Origin: Saccharibacillus qingshengii | GTDB taxonomy: Bacteria > Bacillota > Bacilli > Paenibacillales > Paenibacillaceae | Reading direction: 5' to 3' | DNA length: 64,000 bases | NCBI RefSeq assembly: GCF_013185195.1 | Contig: NZ_JAAZWC010000003.1 | Coordinates: 124,001 to 188,000, forward strand | In this document: one piece after another, positions 15,101-24,201 of the stretch | Layout: each line of letters begins with the position of its first letter | Position numbering within the stretch: the first letter of the stretch is position 1 | Program-made: the position numbers and the translations under genes | Notes under the pieces: model-generated | The model's input: only the letters and a program-made list of their open reading frames with translations | Databases searched by the model: none | Told to the model about the DNA's origin: nothing

Positions 15101-16180
15101 GTGAATTTCGGCGCACGCATGCTGAAAACGGGGATCGCGGTCACCCTGGCTTTATACCTGACTATGCTGCTTAACCTGACGCCGCCCGTTATTGCGGCGA
15201 TTGCGGCCATTTTTGCCATGCAGCCTACCATTTACAAATCATGGACGTATTTTCTCGATCAGCTGCTCACGAATACCCTGGGTGCCGTTATTGCGGTGAC
15301 GGCCGGCCGGCTGCTGTCCAGCGAACCGATTGCCGTCGGGTTGACCTGTATCGTCGTGATCATGATCTGTTTGAAGATGAAGCGTGCCGACACGATCGGA
15401 CTGACGCTTGTTACCGTTATCGCGGTCATGGAAGCTTCGGGCCAGTGGGACTTTGCCTTGAATCGTTTCTTGATCAGCGTGATCGGGATTTTTGCCGCGT
15501 TTATTGTCAACGTGCTGGTGCTGCCTCCCAAACCCAAAGAACAGTTTATCGGACAGATCCAATCGACGTTCAACCAGCTTTCGCTGCTGATGCGCACCGC
15601 CGTATCGGACGAAATCAAGGAAAGCGTGTTCCGCGACGAACAGAAAGCGCTCGAAGGTTCCATCCAGTCGCTGACGGAAAAATACAATCTGCTCGAAGAA
15701 GATCAGCACAAGCGCAAACGTCCTTCCTACACGGAGAGCCGGCATCTGGTCGTCTACAAACAGATGCTGCGTACTTTGGACAAAGGCAGCGAGGTCGTGC
15801 AGGCGGTGGAAGAGCATTATTTTCCCGCGGCCCGGACGTTCCGGTTGGATCAGCTGTTCGACGAGCAGTTGGAGTATATGATCAAATATCACGAACATGT
15901 CCTGCTGAAGTTCGAAGGTAAGCTCAAGCCCGACGATCAGCCGTGGCGGAACCTCGAAGAAGAGAACGAGCGTTTCGCCGCCGCCATGAAAGAGTATCTG
16001 CAGCAGCAGGAAGGCAGCACGATGCGTCTGACGATTGTCGCCGCGGAAATCCATGCGTATGGCTATCAGCTGGAGCGGTTGAACCGTCTGGTCGAGCATT
16101 ACGGCGACAGCGGAAGAATCGACAAGAAGTCGTGGCCCCAGCGGCTGAATCCGAAGAATTGGCGCAGCTCCAAATCGTAA
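15101..16180 (+). CDS. Aromatic acid exporter (ArAE/FUSC) family membrane protein
   Basis: The 359-residue protein has about four hydrophobic helices in residues 1-150 (GIAVTLALYLTMLL, PPVIAAIAAIFAMQPT, TLGAVIAVTAG, ISVIGIFAAFIVNVLVLPPKP), followed by a long charged, largely helical cytoplasmic domain, as in Bacillus YqjA-type DUF939/ArAE proteins. GTG 15101 is chosen because AAGGAGG ends 7 bases upstream; the next Met is at residue 7. The transported substrate is unknown. It is monocistronic, ended by the terminator at 16257. Confidence 0.8.
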   Translation: MNFGARMLKTGIAVTLALYLTMLLNLTPPVIAAIAAIFAMQPTIYKSWTYFLDQLLTNTLGAVIAVTAGRLLSSEPIAVGLTCIVVIMICLKMKRADTIGLTLVTVIAVMEASGQWDFALNRFLISVIGIFAAFIVNVLVLPPKPKEQFIGQIQSTFNQLSLLMRTAVSDEIKESVFRDEQKALEGSIQSLTEKYNLLEEDQHKRKRPSYTESRHLVVYKQMLRTLDKGSEVVQAVEEHYFPAARTFRLDQLFDEQLEYMIKYHEHVLLKFEGKLKPDDQPWRNLEEENERFAAAMKEYLQQQEGSTMRLTIVAAEIHAYGYQLERLNRLVEHYGDSGRIDKKSWPQRLNPKNWRSSKS

Positions 16181-16256
16181 ACCATTTGAGGAAACTCGTT
16201 TACGCAAAAAGTCCAAGGGTAATAAGGGAAGACGCGATCCGTACGGACGGCTGCAA

Positions 16257-16298
16257 AAAGGGAAGGAAGACCGGATGTCCGGCGCTCCTTCCCTTTTT
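16257..16298 (+). terminator. Intrinsic terminator of the ArAE gene
   Basis: Stem AAAGGGAAGGA/TCCTTCCCTTT with an inner CCGGA/TCCGG arm, ending in TTTTT. Confidence 0.85.
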
Positions 16299-16384
16299 AT
16301 ATGACTTCCGATTCCAAAGCTGCGGCGGACAGAATAATCGGTTAAAATGGGCATAAAAAAACACCTTGCGAAGCCGGCTGAAAG

Positions 16385-16447
16385 TTGATTTCCCCGGGCT
16401 GCAGGCGTACAATGATAGTCTGTCTGTGAATGTATTTTCAAAAATAC
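16385..16447 (+). promoter_or_regulatory. Probable sigma-A promoter of helD and adjacent inverted repeat
   Basis: TTGATT (16385-16390), a 17-base spacer and TACAAT (16408-16413) fit a housekeeping promoter. Just downstream GTATTTT/AAAATAC (16432-16438 and 16441-16447) forms a 7-bp inverted repeat, a possible operator. Apart from these and the terminator at 16257, the 328-base gap before helD holds nothing I recognise. Confidence 0.6.
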
Positions 16448-16508
16448 TTAACGAGAAATCATAACATAAATTTAGATGAATGTCAATCGTCGAAAAGGGG
16501 ATGAACCT

Positions 16509-18869
16509 ATGGATATGACCGATATGGAATGGAAGCAGGAGCAGGAGCGCGTCGATGACGTCACGGGCAAAGTCGTCCGCCGGATTCGCGGGCTGGAAGC
16601 GCAGGTCGGGGAAATGCGCGGAGATGTCGTCGGACTGCGCAAAGAGTTCTGGGACGAAGTCACGATGAACTTTGCCGAGCCGGACGATCTGGGCGAGACG
16701 TCGACCAGTATGCGCCAGCAGTCGCAGGTACTGGCCGAGCGCGAGTTCGGTCACAAGCGCGCCTATTCGCAGCTTGGCAAGCTGCGCCGGCTCAAGAATT
16801 CGCCCTATTTCGGGCGGATCGATTTTCGGGAAGAATCGGATGCGGCGTCCGAGCGGATCTATCTCGGCATTTCTTCGCTGCTGGACGACAACGAGCAGGA
16901 TTTCCTGATTTACGATTGGCGCGCGCCGATCTCGAGTCTGTATTACGACGGCGCCCCGGGCGGCGTATCGTACCGGACGCCGGGAGGCCATGTGGAAGGC
17001 GAGATGGAACTCAAGCGCCAGTATGTCATTCGCGACGCGAAGATCCGGGTCATGTTCGATACGGGGATGACGATCGGCGACGAACTGCTGCAGGAAGTGC
17101 TCAGCCAAAGTGCCGACGACCGGATGAAAAGTATCGTCTCGACGATTCAGCGGGAGCAAAATGCGATTATCCGCAACGAGCAGAGCCGCCTGCTGGTCGT
17201 GCAGGGCGCCGCGGGCAGCGGCAAGACCTCGGCGGCGCTCCAGCGTGTAGCTTATCTGCTGTACCGGTACCGCGATACGCTGAGCGCGGACCAGTTGGTG
17301 CTTTTCTCGCCCAACTCGCTGTTCAACAGCTACGTCTCGACGGTTCTGCCGGAACTGGGCGAGGAAAACATGCTTCAAACGACGTTTCAAGCCTACCTTG
17401 AGCGTCGAATCGGCCGTGAATTCGAACTCGAAGACGCGTTCGACCAGCTGGAATATCTGCTCGGAGGCGACGCGGAGGAAGACGGGGAATATGAAGCGAG
17501 ACTGGCCGGTATCCGCTACAAGTCGTCGCTGGATTATCTGCAGGTGATCCGCGCCTACCGCGAGTATTTGTCGGAGCAGGGCATGATGTTCCGTCCGATC
17601 CGCTTCCAAGGGCACGAGATTGTGTCGGCCGAAGCGATGCGGCGCCGATTCTACGCTTTTGATCCGACGATCAAAATTCCGAGCCGCATCGAACAGATGG
17701 GCAAGTGGCTGCTGAAGGAAGTAAGCGAATACGGCAAAAGCCAGCGGGACGAGGAATGGGTGGACGAACAAATCCAGCTGCTCGACTCAAGCGCCCTGCA
17801 CCGGGCTTATAACCTTATGCGCCGCAAGCAAAAAGGAGCGGCCGACACGTTCGACGATTTCGATCAACAGCGCGAAGCGGCCGCACGCATGATTGTCAAC
17901 GATTGGCTGAAGCCGGTCCGCAAATGGATCAAGCGCCAGAGATTCGTCGATGTCAAAGGCATGTACCGCCGGCTGTACAAAGACGAGATTCTGTTTATGA
18001 CGCTGTCGGGCGGTCGTCCGCTGCCGGCCATGTGGCACGAATTCTCGCGGCAGACGCTCGACCGGCTCGCCAAGTCGGAGCTGATGTTCGAAGACGCTAC
18101 GCCGCTTCTGCTGCTGCGGGAGCTGCTGCAGGGATTTATCACCAACACGGCGATCCGGCACGTCATCGTCGACGAAGTGCAGGATTACACGCCGTTCCAG
18201 CTCGAATTCCTCAAGCGGTTGTTTCCGCGCGCCCGGATGACGGCGCTCGGCGATCTCAACCAGGCGATCTACGGGCATGACTCGGCGCTGGACGATTACG
18301 ATCCGCTGCTGAATCTGTACGGGCGCGAAGAGAGCATGGTCCTGCGCCTGACCCGCAGCTACCGTTCGACCCGCGAGATCACCGAGTTCACCAAAGCGAT
18401 GCTGCCGGAAGGCGAAGAAATTCTGCCGTTCACCCGCAGCGGGGACAAACCGGTCCTGCGCCGATTCGCTGCCTCGGAAGAGAACCTCATGGAAGACGCG
18501 CTGGTCGCGGACATTCAGGATCTGCGCGAACGCGGACTCGATTATATCGCGATCATCTGCAAGACGCAGAGCGAATGCGGCGAGCTGCATAAGCGGTTGA
18601 AGAGCCGTCTGGATACGCGCCTGATTACCAAGAACACACCGGCGTTCGAGAAAGGAACGGTTATCGTGCCGGCCTATCTCGCCAAAGGCGTCGAGTTCGA
18701 TGCCGCGCTGCTGTACAACGCATCGGCGGACAGCTATTCGCGCGAATCGGAACGCAAGCTGTTCTATACGTCCTGCACGCGGGCCATGCATGTGCTGCAT
18801 TTGTACGCGGCGGGAGAAGCGAGTCCGTTCGTAACCGGCGTGGACGCGAAGCTGTACGACGTTCGGTAA
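16509..18869 (+). CDS. helD: RNA polymerase recycling motor HelD (UvrD-like ATPase)
   Basis: The 786-residue protein starts with a charged coiled-coil arm (residues 1-70) that in HelD reaches into RNA polymerase. Next come the UvrD-type motor motifs: Walker A GAAGSGKTSAAL near residue 235, Walker B VIVDEVQDYTPFQLE, motif III ALGDLNQAIYG, motif IV RSYRSTREITEF and a C-terminal motif near YTSCTRAMHVL. HelD removes stalled RNA polymerase from DNA using ATP. ATG 16509 is preferred over the frame's first ATG (16476) because AAAAGGGG lies 8 bases upstream. Monocistronic. Confidence 0.92.
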   Translation: MDMTDMEWKQEQERVDDVTGKVVRRIRGLEAQVGEMRGDVVGLRKEFWDEVTMNFAEPDDLGETSTSMRQQSQVLAEREFGHKRAYSQLGKLRRLKNSPYFGRIDFREESDAASERIYLGISSLLDDNEQDFLIYDWRAPISSLYYDGAPGGVSYRTPGGHVEGEMELKRQYVIRDAKIRVMFDTGMTIGDELLQEVLSQSADDRMKSIVSTIQREQNAIIRNEQSRLLVVQGAAGSGKTSAALQRVAYLLYRYRDTLSADQLVLFSPNSLFNSYVSTVLPELGEENMLQTTFQAYLERRIGREFELEDAFDQLEYLLGGDAEEDGEYEARLAGIRYKSSLDYLQVIRAYREYLSEQGMMFRPIRFQGHEIVSAEAMRRRFYAFDPTIKIPSRIEQMGKWLLKEVSEYGKSQRDEEWVDEQIQLLDSSALHRAYNLMRRKQKGAADTFDDFDQQREAAARMIVNDWLKPVRKWIKRQRFVDVKGMYRRLYKDEILFMTLSGGRPLPAMWHEFSRQTLDRLAKSELMFEDATPLLLLRELLQGFITNTAIRHVIVDEVQDYTPFQLEFLKRLFPRARMTALGDLNQAIYGHDSALDDYDPLLNLYGREESMVLRLTRSYRSTREITEFTKAMLPEGEEILPFTRSGDKPVLRRFAASEENLMEDALVADIQDLRERGLDYIAIICKTQSECGELHKRLKSRLDTRLITKNTPAFEKGTVIVPAYLAKGVEFDAALLYNASADSYSRESERKLFYTSCTRAMHVLHLYAAGEASPFVTGVDAKLYDVR

Positions 18870-18909
18870 AGCGGCCGGGGCAGCAGAATTTCTTTACGGC
18901 AGCAGGCGA

Positions 18910-19854
18910 TTATGTTTCACTGCCGCCGACCGCCGGTTCAATCCGGGCAAACGTCGGAGAATGGGAAGCCTCGGCGGCCGCTTTGAGGCGTTTGCGGTAC
19001 TGCGAAGGCGTGCAGCCCTGGTGCTGCTTGAACACCGAAATGAAATAGCTCAGACTGTCGAAGCCGACTTCCATGGCAATCTCCACGATCTTGTGTCCGC
19101 TCGTCTCGAGCAGCCGGCAGGCCTGCTGGGTCCGGTAGCGGTTGAGATAATCGACCGGGCTTTTATGGACCATGCTTTTGAAAAAGCGGCAGAAGTGTCC
19201 TTCGCTCATATTCAGCAGACCCGCCAGATCGCTGAGCTTGATCGGGGAGGGATAATGCTGATGCATATAACCGAGAACCCGTTTGAGCCGCTGGATCTTC
19301 TCGCCGTCACCGCCGGAAGCCGCCGGAATATTCTCGCGCATATGCCCCTGAAGCAGCGCAAAAATCTGGCACAGCCGGGCTTTGGTCATCAGCTGGTAAG
19401 CGGGAACGGAACGTTCGTTGTCCGAGATGATCGCCGCAATCAATCCCAGAATATCGCGCTCCCAGTCTTCGCGTCCGGTCAGATGCGAAGGCGGGAGCGA
19501 TTTTTTTTGCAGCAGAGGTTCGATAAACCGTTCCTGCAGCGCGTCGTAACCCCGGCTGGACAGAAAATCCCCGTCGAACACGACTGCCGAGAACGCGCAC
19601 GGTTCGTCGCCGATCCGGTGGCCCGCATGCAGCTCGCCGCCGTGCACGAACATTGCTTCGCCCTGCGACACTTCGTAATATTCCGTGCCGATCTGGAACC
19701 GGATCGTTCCTCGGGTAACGATCGTAAACTCCATTTCTTCGTGCCAGTGGGAATCCATAATCGTCGTGTAATCCAGGTCTTCCATAACGTAAACGCTGAC
19801 GGGGTACATGGGATTGCCGTGTATGCGTTCTTCTTTGAGCAAAGCGCGTTCCAT
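18910..19854 (-). CDS. AraC family regulator of the alpha-xylosidase gene
   Basis: The 314-residue protein has an N-terminal cupin domain (HWHEEMEFTIVTRGTIRFQIG, FVHGGELHAGHRI) and a C-terminal double helix-turn-helix (LSDLAGLLNMSEGHFCRFFKSM, then IVEIAMEVGFDSLSYFISVFKQHQGCTPSQYRK). The cupin would bind a sugar effector. ATG 19854 is selected over the longer frame because AAGGAGG lies 8 bases upstream. It diverges from the GH31 gene, whose promoter has direct repeats suited to AraC binding, so activation of that gene is inferred. Confidence 0.88.
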   Translation of the reverse strand: MERALLKEERIHGNPMYPVSVYVMEDLDYTTIMDSHWHEEMEFTIVTRGTIRFQIGTEYYEVSQGEAMFVHGGELHAGHRIGDEPCAFSAVVFDGDFLSSRGYDALQERFIEPLLQKKSLPPSHLTGREDWERDILGLIAAIISDNERSVPAYQLMTKARLCQIFALLQGHMRENIPAASGGDGEKIQRLKRVLGYMHQHYPSPIKLSDLAGLLNMSEGHFCRFFKSMVHKSPVDYLNRYRTQQACRLLETSGHKIVEIAMEVGFDSLSYFISVFKQHQGCTPSQYRKRLKAAAEASHSPTFARIEPAVGGSET

Positions 19855-19920
19855 AGAGAAGGCCTCCTTCGATCGAACGGTGGGATGCGCGGCGGAAAAC
19901 GTACCGAACGCCGCTAAATA

Positions 19921-19934
19921 TGAAATCGTTTCCA
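19921..19934. promoter_or_regulatory. cre-like catabolite repression site
   Basis: TGAAATCGTTTCCA matches the CcpA consensus TGWAANCGNTNWCA with one mismatch. Its position between the divergent AraC and GH31 genes fits carbon catabolite control. Confidence 0.45.
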
Positions 19935-19971
19935 AATTGTGGTCATTAAGAGACGGGAGAGATACAGAAAT

Positions 19972-20040
19972 ATCAAAATAACGATACTTTAGATCAAAAT
20001 AACGGAAGAAAATTCACTTAAAGATCAATATCATTATACC
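19972..20040 (+). promoter_or_regulatory. GH31 promoter with AraC-type direct repeats
   Basis: ATCAAAATAACG occurs exactly twice (19972-19983 and 19993-20004), 21 bases apart, which is two helical turns. The second copy lies 8 bases before TTCACT (20013-20018); a 16-base spacer leads to TATACC (20035-20040). This is the geometry of an AraC-family activator next to a weak -35. Confidence 0.6.
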
Positions 20041-20105
20041 TGTAGTCACGGCGATCACACAACGGCGCCGAGGGCATTCGACAATTTCAAGGGGGCTTTA
20101 TACGC

Positions 20106-22421
20106 ATGAAATTTACCGATGGATATTGGATGGTCCGCGACGGATACAACCTGCAGAATCCGGTCGACATCCGCGACGTGGTACAGAAGGACGATTCCTT
20201 CACGGTCTATGCGGCAACGAAAAAAGTGGAAAAACGGGGCGACACGCTGAACGCGACGCTGCTCAAAGCGACGTACAGCTCGCCGATGCCGAACGTCATC
20301 CGCGTTCGCTTGAACCGTCACGCCGGCGGCGTGAAACAGACTCCCGAATTCGAACTGTACGGCTCGGAGACGAACGTGCAGATTACCAATAACGACGAGC
20401 TGCTTGCGCTGCAAAGCGGCGAGCTCAAAGTCAGCATCAACCGCAATACGGGCTTCGCCAGCGAGTTCCATTACGGCAGCCGCCGCCTGACCGGCAGCGC
20501 GTTCCGCCGTGCGGCGCATATCGAGAACAAGGCGCAAGGCAAAACCTACTTCCGCGAGCAGCTCGATCTGGGCATGGGCGAATACGTATACGGTCTGGGC
20601 GAGCGCTTCACCCCGTTCGTGAAAAACGGCCAAACGGTCGATATCTGGAACGAAGACGGCGGCACAAGCAGCGAGCAGTCCTACAAGAACATTCCGTTCT
20701 ATATCTCGAACAAAGGCTACGGCGTATTCGTCAACCATCCGGAAAAAGTCTCGTTCGAAGTGGCTTCGGAAAACGTGTCGAAAGTGCAGTTCAGCGTAGA
20801 AGGCGAAACGCTGGAATACTTCATCATCGGCGGCGAAAATCCGAAAGACGTGCTCGACAACTTCACGAAGCTGACCGGCAAACCGGCGCTTCCGCCGGCC
20901 TGGACGTTCGGTTTGTGGCTGACGACTTCGTTCACGACGAACTACGACGAAGAAACGGTCAATCACTTCGTTGATGGCATGAGCGAACGCGATCTGCCGC
21001 TGTCCGTGTTCCACTTCGACTGCTTCTGGATGAAAGAATACCAGTGGACGGACTTCGAATGGGACAAAGACGTCTTCCCGGACCCTGCGGGTCTGCTCAA
21101 GCGCCTCAAAGACAAAGGACTGAAGATCTGCGTCTGGATCAACCCGTACATCGCGGAGAAATCCGTCCTGTTCGAAGAAGGCATGGAGAACGGCTACCTG
21201 CTCAAGCGCAAAGACGGCAGCGTCTGGCAGTGGGACATGTGGCAGGCGGGCATGGGCATCGTGGACTTCACGAACCCGGCCGCGGTGAAATGGTACCAAA
21301 GCAAGCTCGAAGAACTGGTCGATCAAGGGGTAGACTGCTTCAAGACCGACTTCGGCGAAAGAATTCCGGTGGAAGACGTCGTCTACTTCGACGGCTCCGA
21401 TCCGGTCAAAATGCACAACTACTACACATTCCAATACAACAAAGCGGTCTTCGAAGTGCTGGAGAACAAACTCGGCAAAAACGAAGCGGCACTGTTCGCC
21501 CGTTCCGCTACCGTAGGCGGCCAACAGTTCCCGGTTCACTGGGGCGGCGACTGCTCGTCGACGTACGAGTCGATGGCGGAAAGCCTGCGCGGCGGATTGT
21601 CGCTCGGCGTATCCGGCTTCAGCTTCTGGTCGCACGATATCTCCGGCTTCGAGCAGACGGCTCCGGCCGACGTGTACAAACGCTGGGTACAGTTCGGCCT
21701 GCTGTCTTCGCACAGCCGTCTGCACGGCAGCGACTCGTACCGCGTACCTTGGCTGTTCGACGACGAAGCGGTCGACGTGCTGCGCAAGTTCACGAAGCTC
21801 AAAAACTCGCTTATGCCTTACCTGTTCAACCAGGCCGCGGCATCGGCGGAACGCGGCATTCCGATGATGCGTCCGATGTTCCTGGAGTTCCCGGAAGATC
21901 CGACCTGCGGACCGCTGGACCTCCAGTACATGTTCGGCGATTCGATCCTCGTGGCTCCGATCTTCAACGAGCAGGGCGACGTGACCTACTATCTGCCTGC
22001 GGGCAAATGGACAGGCCTGCTGGACGGCCAGACGAAGCAGGGCGGACGCTGGTACAGCGAAAACTACGACTTCATGAGCCTGCCGGTCTTTGTCAGAGAA
22101 GGCACGCTGCTGGCTGTCGGCAGCCAGGACGGCAAGCCGGATTACGACTACGCCGACGGCGTGACGCTGCATCTGTTCGACCTGGCTCCTGGCCAAACGG
22201 CTTCCGCGAACATTATCGGTCTCGACGCGAAGACGGTTGTCGAAGCCTCGGCCGTACGCAGCGGCAATGAGATCAAGATCAGCATTTCGGGCGGCACAAA
22301 CGTCAAGCTCGTCCTGCGCGGCATTTCCGAAGTGTCCGGCGTGGACGGCGCTTCGCATGAAGCGGGCGAGCAGGGTCTTCTGCTGACGCCTTCCGGCGGC
22401 AGCGTAACGGTTAAACTGTAA
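20106..22421 (+). CDS. yicI: Alpha-xylosidase, GH31 (YicI type)
   Basis: The 771-residue protein aligns along its length with E. coli YicI as I remember it. The nucleophile is Asp415 in CFKTDFGERIP and the acid/base is Asp482 in WGGDCSSTYESM; other matches include GLGERFTPFVKNGQTV, FHFDCFWMKEYQW and WSHDISGFE. It should release xylose from isoprimeverose-type xyloglucan fragments. There is no signal peptide, so the oligosaccharides would be imported first, but no transporter is adjacent. ATG 20106 follows AAGGGGG. Codon use is strongly C-ending, suggesting high expression. An AraC regulator diverges from it. Confidence 0.93.
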   Translation: MKFTDGYWMVRDGYNLQNPVDIRDVVQKDDSFTVYAATKKVEKRGDTLNATLLKATYSSPMPNVIRVRLNRHAGGVKQTPEFELYGSETNVQITNNDELLALQSGELKVSINRNTGFASEFHYGSRRLTGSAFRRAAHIENKAQGKTYFREQLDLGMGEYVYGLGERFTPFVKNGQTVDIWNEDGGTSSEQSYKNIPFYISNKGYGVFVNHPEKVSFEVASENVSKVQFSVEGETLEYFIIGGENPKDVLDNFTKLTGKPALPPAWTFGLWLTTSFTTNYDEETVNHFVDGMSERDLPLSVFHFDCFWMKEYQWTDFEWDKDVFPDPAGLLKRLKDKGLKICVWINPYIAEKSVLFEEGMENGYLLKRKDGSVWQWDMWQAGMGIVDFTNPAAVKWYQSKLEELVDQGVDCFKTDFGERIPVEDVVYFDGSDPVKMHNYYTFQYNKAVFEVLENKLGKNEAALFARSATVGGQQFPVHWGGDCSSTYESMAESLRGGLSLGVSGFSFWSHDISGFEQTAPADVYKRWVQFGLLSSHSRLHGSDSYRVPWLFDDEAVDVLRKFTKLKNSLMPYLFNQAAASAERGIPMMRPMFLEFPEDPTCGPLDLQYMFGDSILVAPIFNEQGDVTYYLPAGKWTGLLDGQTKQGGRWYSENYDFMSLPVFVREGTLLAVGSQDGKPDYDYADGVTLHLFDLAPGQTASANIIGLDAKTVVEASAVRSGNEIKISISGGTNVKLVLRGISEVSGVDGASHEAGEQGLLLTPSGGSVTVKL

Positions 22422-22438
22422 GTGCCAATTCAAGCATA

Positions 22439-22479
22439 GGGGTAAAGCTTCTTTCCGAATCGGGGAGAAGCTTTACCCC
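22439..22479 (+). terminator. Hairpin after the GH31 gene
   Basis: A perfect 14-bp stem GGGGTAAAGCTTCT/AGAAGCTTTACCCC follows the stop by 17 bases. Only GTTTGG follows, so it may act in RNA 3'-end protection as much as in termination. Confidence 0.65.
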
Positions 22480-22530
22480 GTTTGGCTTATTCGATCCTGA
22501 GAGCGTTTTATTTCGAAGAGGCAAAAAAAC

Positions 22531-22627
22531 GCCGCCTTTATATCCGGATCATCTACAGTCTGTGAAAGAGCGTGTGAAGGACCGGGTCGCCCGGTTAACG
22601 CTTGAAGAAAAGCGGAAGCTGCTGTAG
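22531..22627 (+). pseudogene. Remnant of a GH3 glycosidase N-terminus
   Basis: The frame ending at TAG 22625-22627 encodes PPLYPDHLQSVKERVKDRVA followed by RLTLEEKRKLL. This matches the conserved opening of GH3 beta-glucosidases and xylosidases (YxDxxxxVxERVxDLLxRMTLEEK). It then stops, and no further GH3 sequence follows. There is no start codon with an SD. It is probably the stub of a deleted gene once cotranscribed with the GH31 gene. The identification rests on one motif. Confidence 0.4.
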
Positions 22628-22646
22628 GGCCGCTTGACAGCCGGAA

Positions 22647-22677
22647 AGCCGCCTCTTATGGTCAAGAGGCGGCTTTT
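22647..22677 (+). terminator. Intrinsic terminator after the GH3 remnant
   Basis: Stem AGCCGCCTCTT/AAGAGGCGGCT with ATGGTC loop and TTTT. It probably belonged to the deleted GH3 gene, and it lies about 55 bases before the MBL-fold gene. Confidence 0.75.
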
Positions 22678-22731
22678 GGCTGCGGAAAACGAATCAACCC
22701 GGCCTTAAAGGCAGAATGGAGCAATCTCGAT

Positions 22732-23460
22732 ATGGGAGTCAAAGCGGTTTCGGAACATATACGAAGCGTAGGCGTCTGGGTAGGCCTGCCGATCCATGTC
22801 TGGATCGTGGCGGAACAGGGCGGAGTCACACTGGTCGATACGGGCCTGAAATGGATGGCAGGGTCTATTCTGAAAGAGATCGAACGCATGGAGGCGGGCC
22901 CCTTGAAACGGATCGTGCTGACGCACGGCCATTCCGATCACGTGGGTTCGCTCCAGACGCTTCTGGCGCGGTATCCGGTTCCGGTCTATATGCATGAACG
23001 GGAGATTGCCTACGCGGAAGGAGATCGCGCTTATCCGGGCAAGAGCCGGCCGTTCGCCCATGTTCAAAAAGGCCTGCTGCAGCCGCTGGCCGCAGCAGGC
23101 AAAAACGGGTTGGATCCGATCGGCAGTCTGCAGCCGTTCTTCACGCCCGGCCATTCGCCCGGTCATGTCGTGTACTTCCATGCGCAGGATCAGGTACTGC
23201 TGGCCGGAGACTTGTTCCATGCGAAGCGCGGCAGACTGCTGCCGGCCCGGTTCAGCCCGGATCCGGCTCTTGCGCTGCGCAGCGGAAATGTGCTCCGCAC
23301 ACTCGATCCCGAGCGACTCGAGGTGTGTCACGGAGGCACGGTGTACCGTCCCGCGGGGCAGTTGGGAGATCTGGAGCAGGAAGCCGAGCGGGCCGAAACG
23401 GCGGCAAAAGCCCGGCAGGCGCGGATCGAAGCGAAAAAATCAAAAAGAAGCCGGCAGTAA
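22732..23460 (+). CDS. MBL-fold metallo-hydrolase
   Basis: The 242-residue protein carries THGHSDHVGS (HxHxDH) around residues 64-73, TPGHSPGHVVYF, AGDLFH and a final CHGG histidine, the full metal-ligand set of the metallo-beta-lactamase fold. It lacks features of true beta-lactamases and resembles general hydrolases of the glyoxalase II/RNase-Z-like group; the substrate is unknown. The tail (about 35 residues) is a Lys/Arg/Ala-rich helix. ATG 22732 has GGAG 10 bases upstream. A MarR gene converges from the right. Confidence 0.85.
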   Translation: MGVKAVSEHIRSVGVWVGLPIHVWIVAEQGGVTLVDTGLKWMAGSILKEIERMEAGPLKRIVLTHGHSDHVGSLQTLLARYPVPVYMHEREIAYAEGDRAYPGKSRPFAHVQKGLLQPLAAAGKNGLDPIGSLQPFFTPGHSPGHVVYFHAQDQVLLAGDLFHAKRGRLLPARFSPDPALALRSGNVLRTLDPERLEVCHGGTVYRPAGQLGDLEQEAERAETAAKARQARIEAKKSKRSRQ

Positions 23461-23537
23461 AGGCCGGCTGGATTCCTGTTCGTGCTCGTTATGTATGTGG
23501 GTTTGGACCCCGGAGCGGAACACGCTCGAAACCGTTT

Positions 23538-24011
23538 TTAGGACGGATCCGACTCGTTGCCCGTTTCAAGCGGCGAGGTATCGTCGTAGCGTTCCGCATT
23601 GCGTTCGATTCTGCGGAAGGCTTCGGCTAATGCTTCCAGCTGTTCCGGCGTAAAATCTTCGATCATGGCCGCATTGTGATGACGTTCGATGACCGCGGTC
23701 TCTTCCGTCACCCGGCGGCCTTTTTCGGTCGGATAGATCAGGTACGCCCGGCGGTCGGCCCGGTCGCTGCTGCGCATGATCAGGTTTTTGCGATGCAGCA
23801 CATTCAGAATCCGGGTCACGGTCGGCTGGTCTTTGACCGTACGTTCGGCGATTTCTTTCTGGTTCATGCCTTCCTTGAAGCAGATACAGCACATGACCGA
23901 CCATTGTTCGGGCGTCAGGTCATAATCTTTAAGCCGGGCGGCCAGACGGTTGCTGACTTTGCGATAGATCACACCCAGTTGAAAACCGATAGAATCCTGC
24001 GGCTGGTACAA
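23538..24011 (-). CDS. MarR family transcriptional regulator
   Basis: The 157-residue winged-helix protein has QWSVMCCICFKEGMNQKEIAE, the recognition helix QPTVTRILNVLHRKNLI and the wing SSDRADRRAYLIYPTEKG. The paired cysteines in MCCIC are unusual and might sense oxidants. It starts at 24011 (MYQPQDSIGF) behind an AGGAGG-like SD on the minus strand. No obvious target gene is adjacent except the convergent MBL hydrolase; autoregulation is likely but not shown. Confidence 0.88.
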   Translation of the reverse strand: MYQPQDSIGFQLGVIYRKVSNRLAARLKDYDLTPEQWSVMCCICFKEGMNQKEIAERTVKDQPTVTRILNVLHRKNLIMRSSDRADRRAYLIYPTEKGRRVTEETAVIERHHNAAMIEDFTPEQLEALAEAFRRIERNAERYDDTSPLETGNESDPS

Positions 24012-24201
24012 GGTTAATCCTCCTCATGCGCGGCCGGTCTCCGCCCCCCCGCGGGTCCGGCCTGCTTGTTCTCATTGCTGTGTGCTCACGCAAGTATACG
24101 AAGTTCGGAAAGCGGTGTCAAATGCCTTTCGTTCGATAAAAATAGAGAAAATCAGGCGTATTCGCGCGGATTTTTCTCCCCGGATGCTTGCTTGCCGGGC
24201 T

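Noticed and set aside
20055-22433. A 792-codon open frame antisense to the GH31 gene
   Set aside because: It is a codon-bias shadow of a strongly C-ending gene: low-complexity His/Arg/Val-rich protein, no SD and no family motif.
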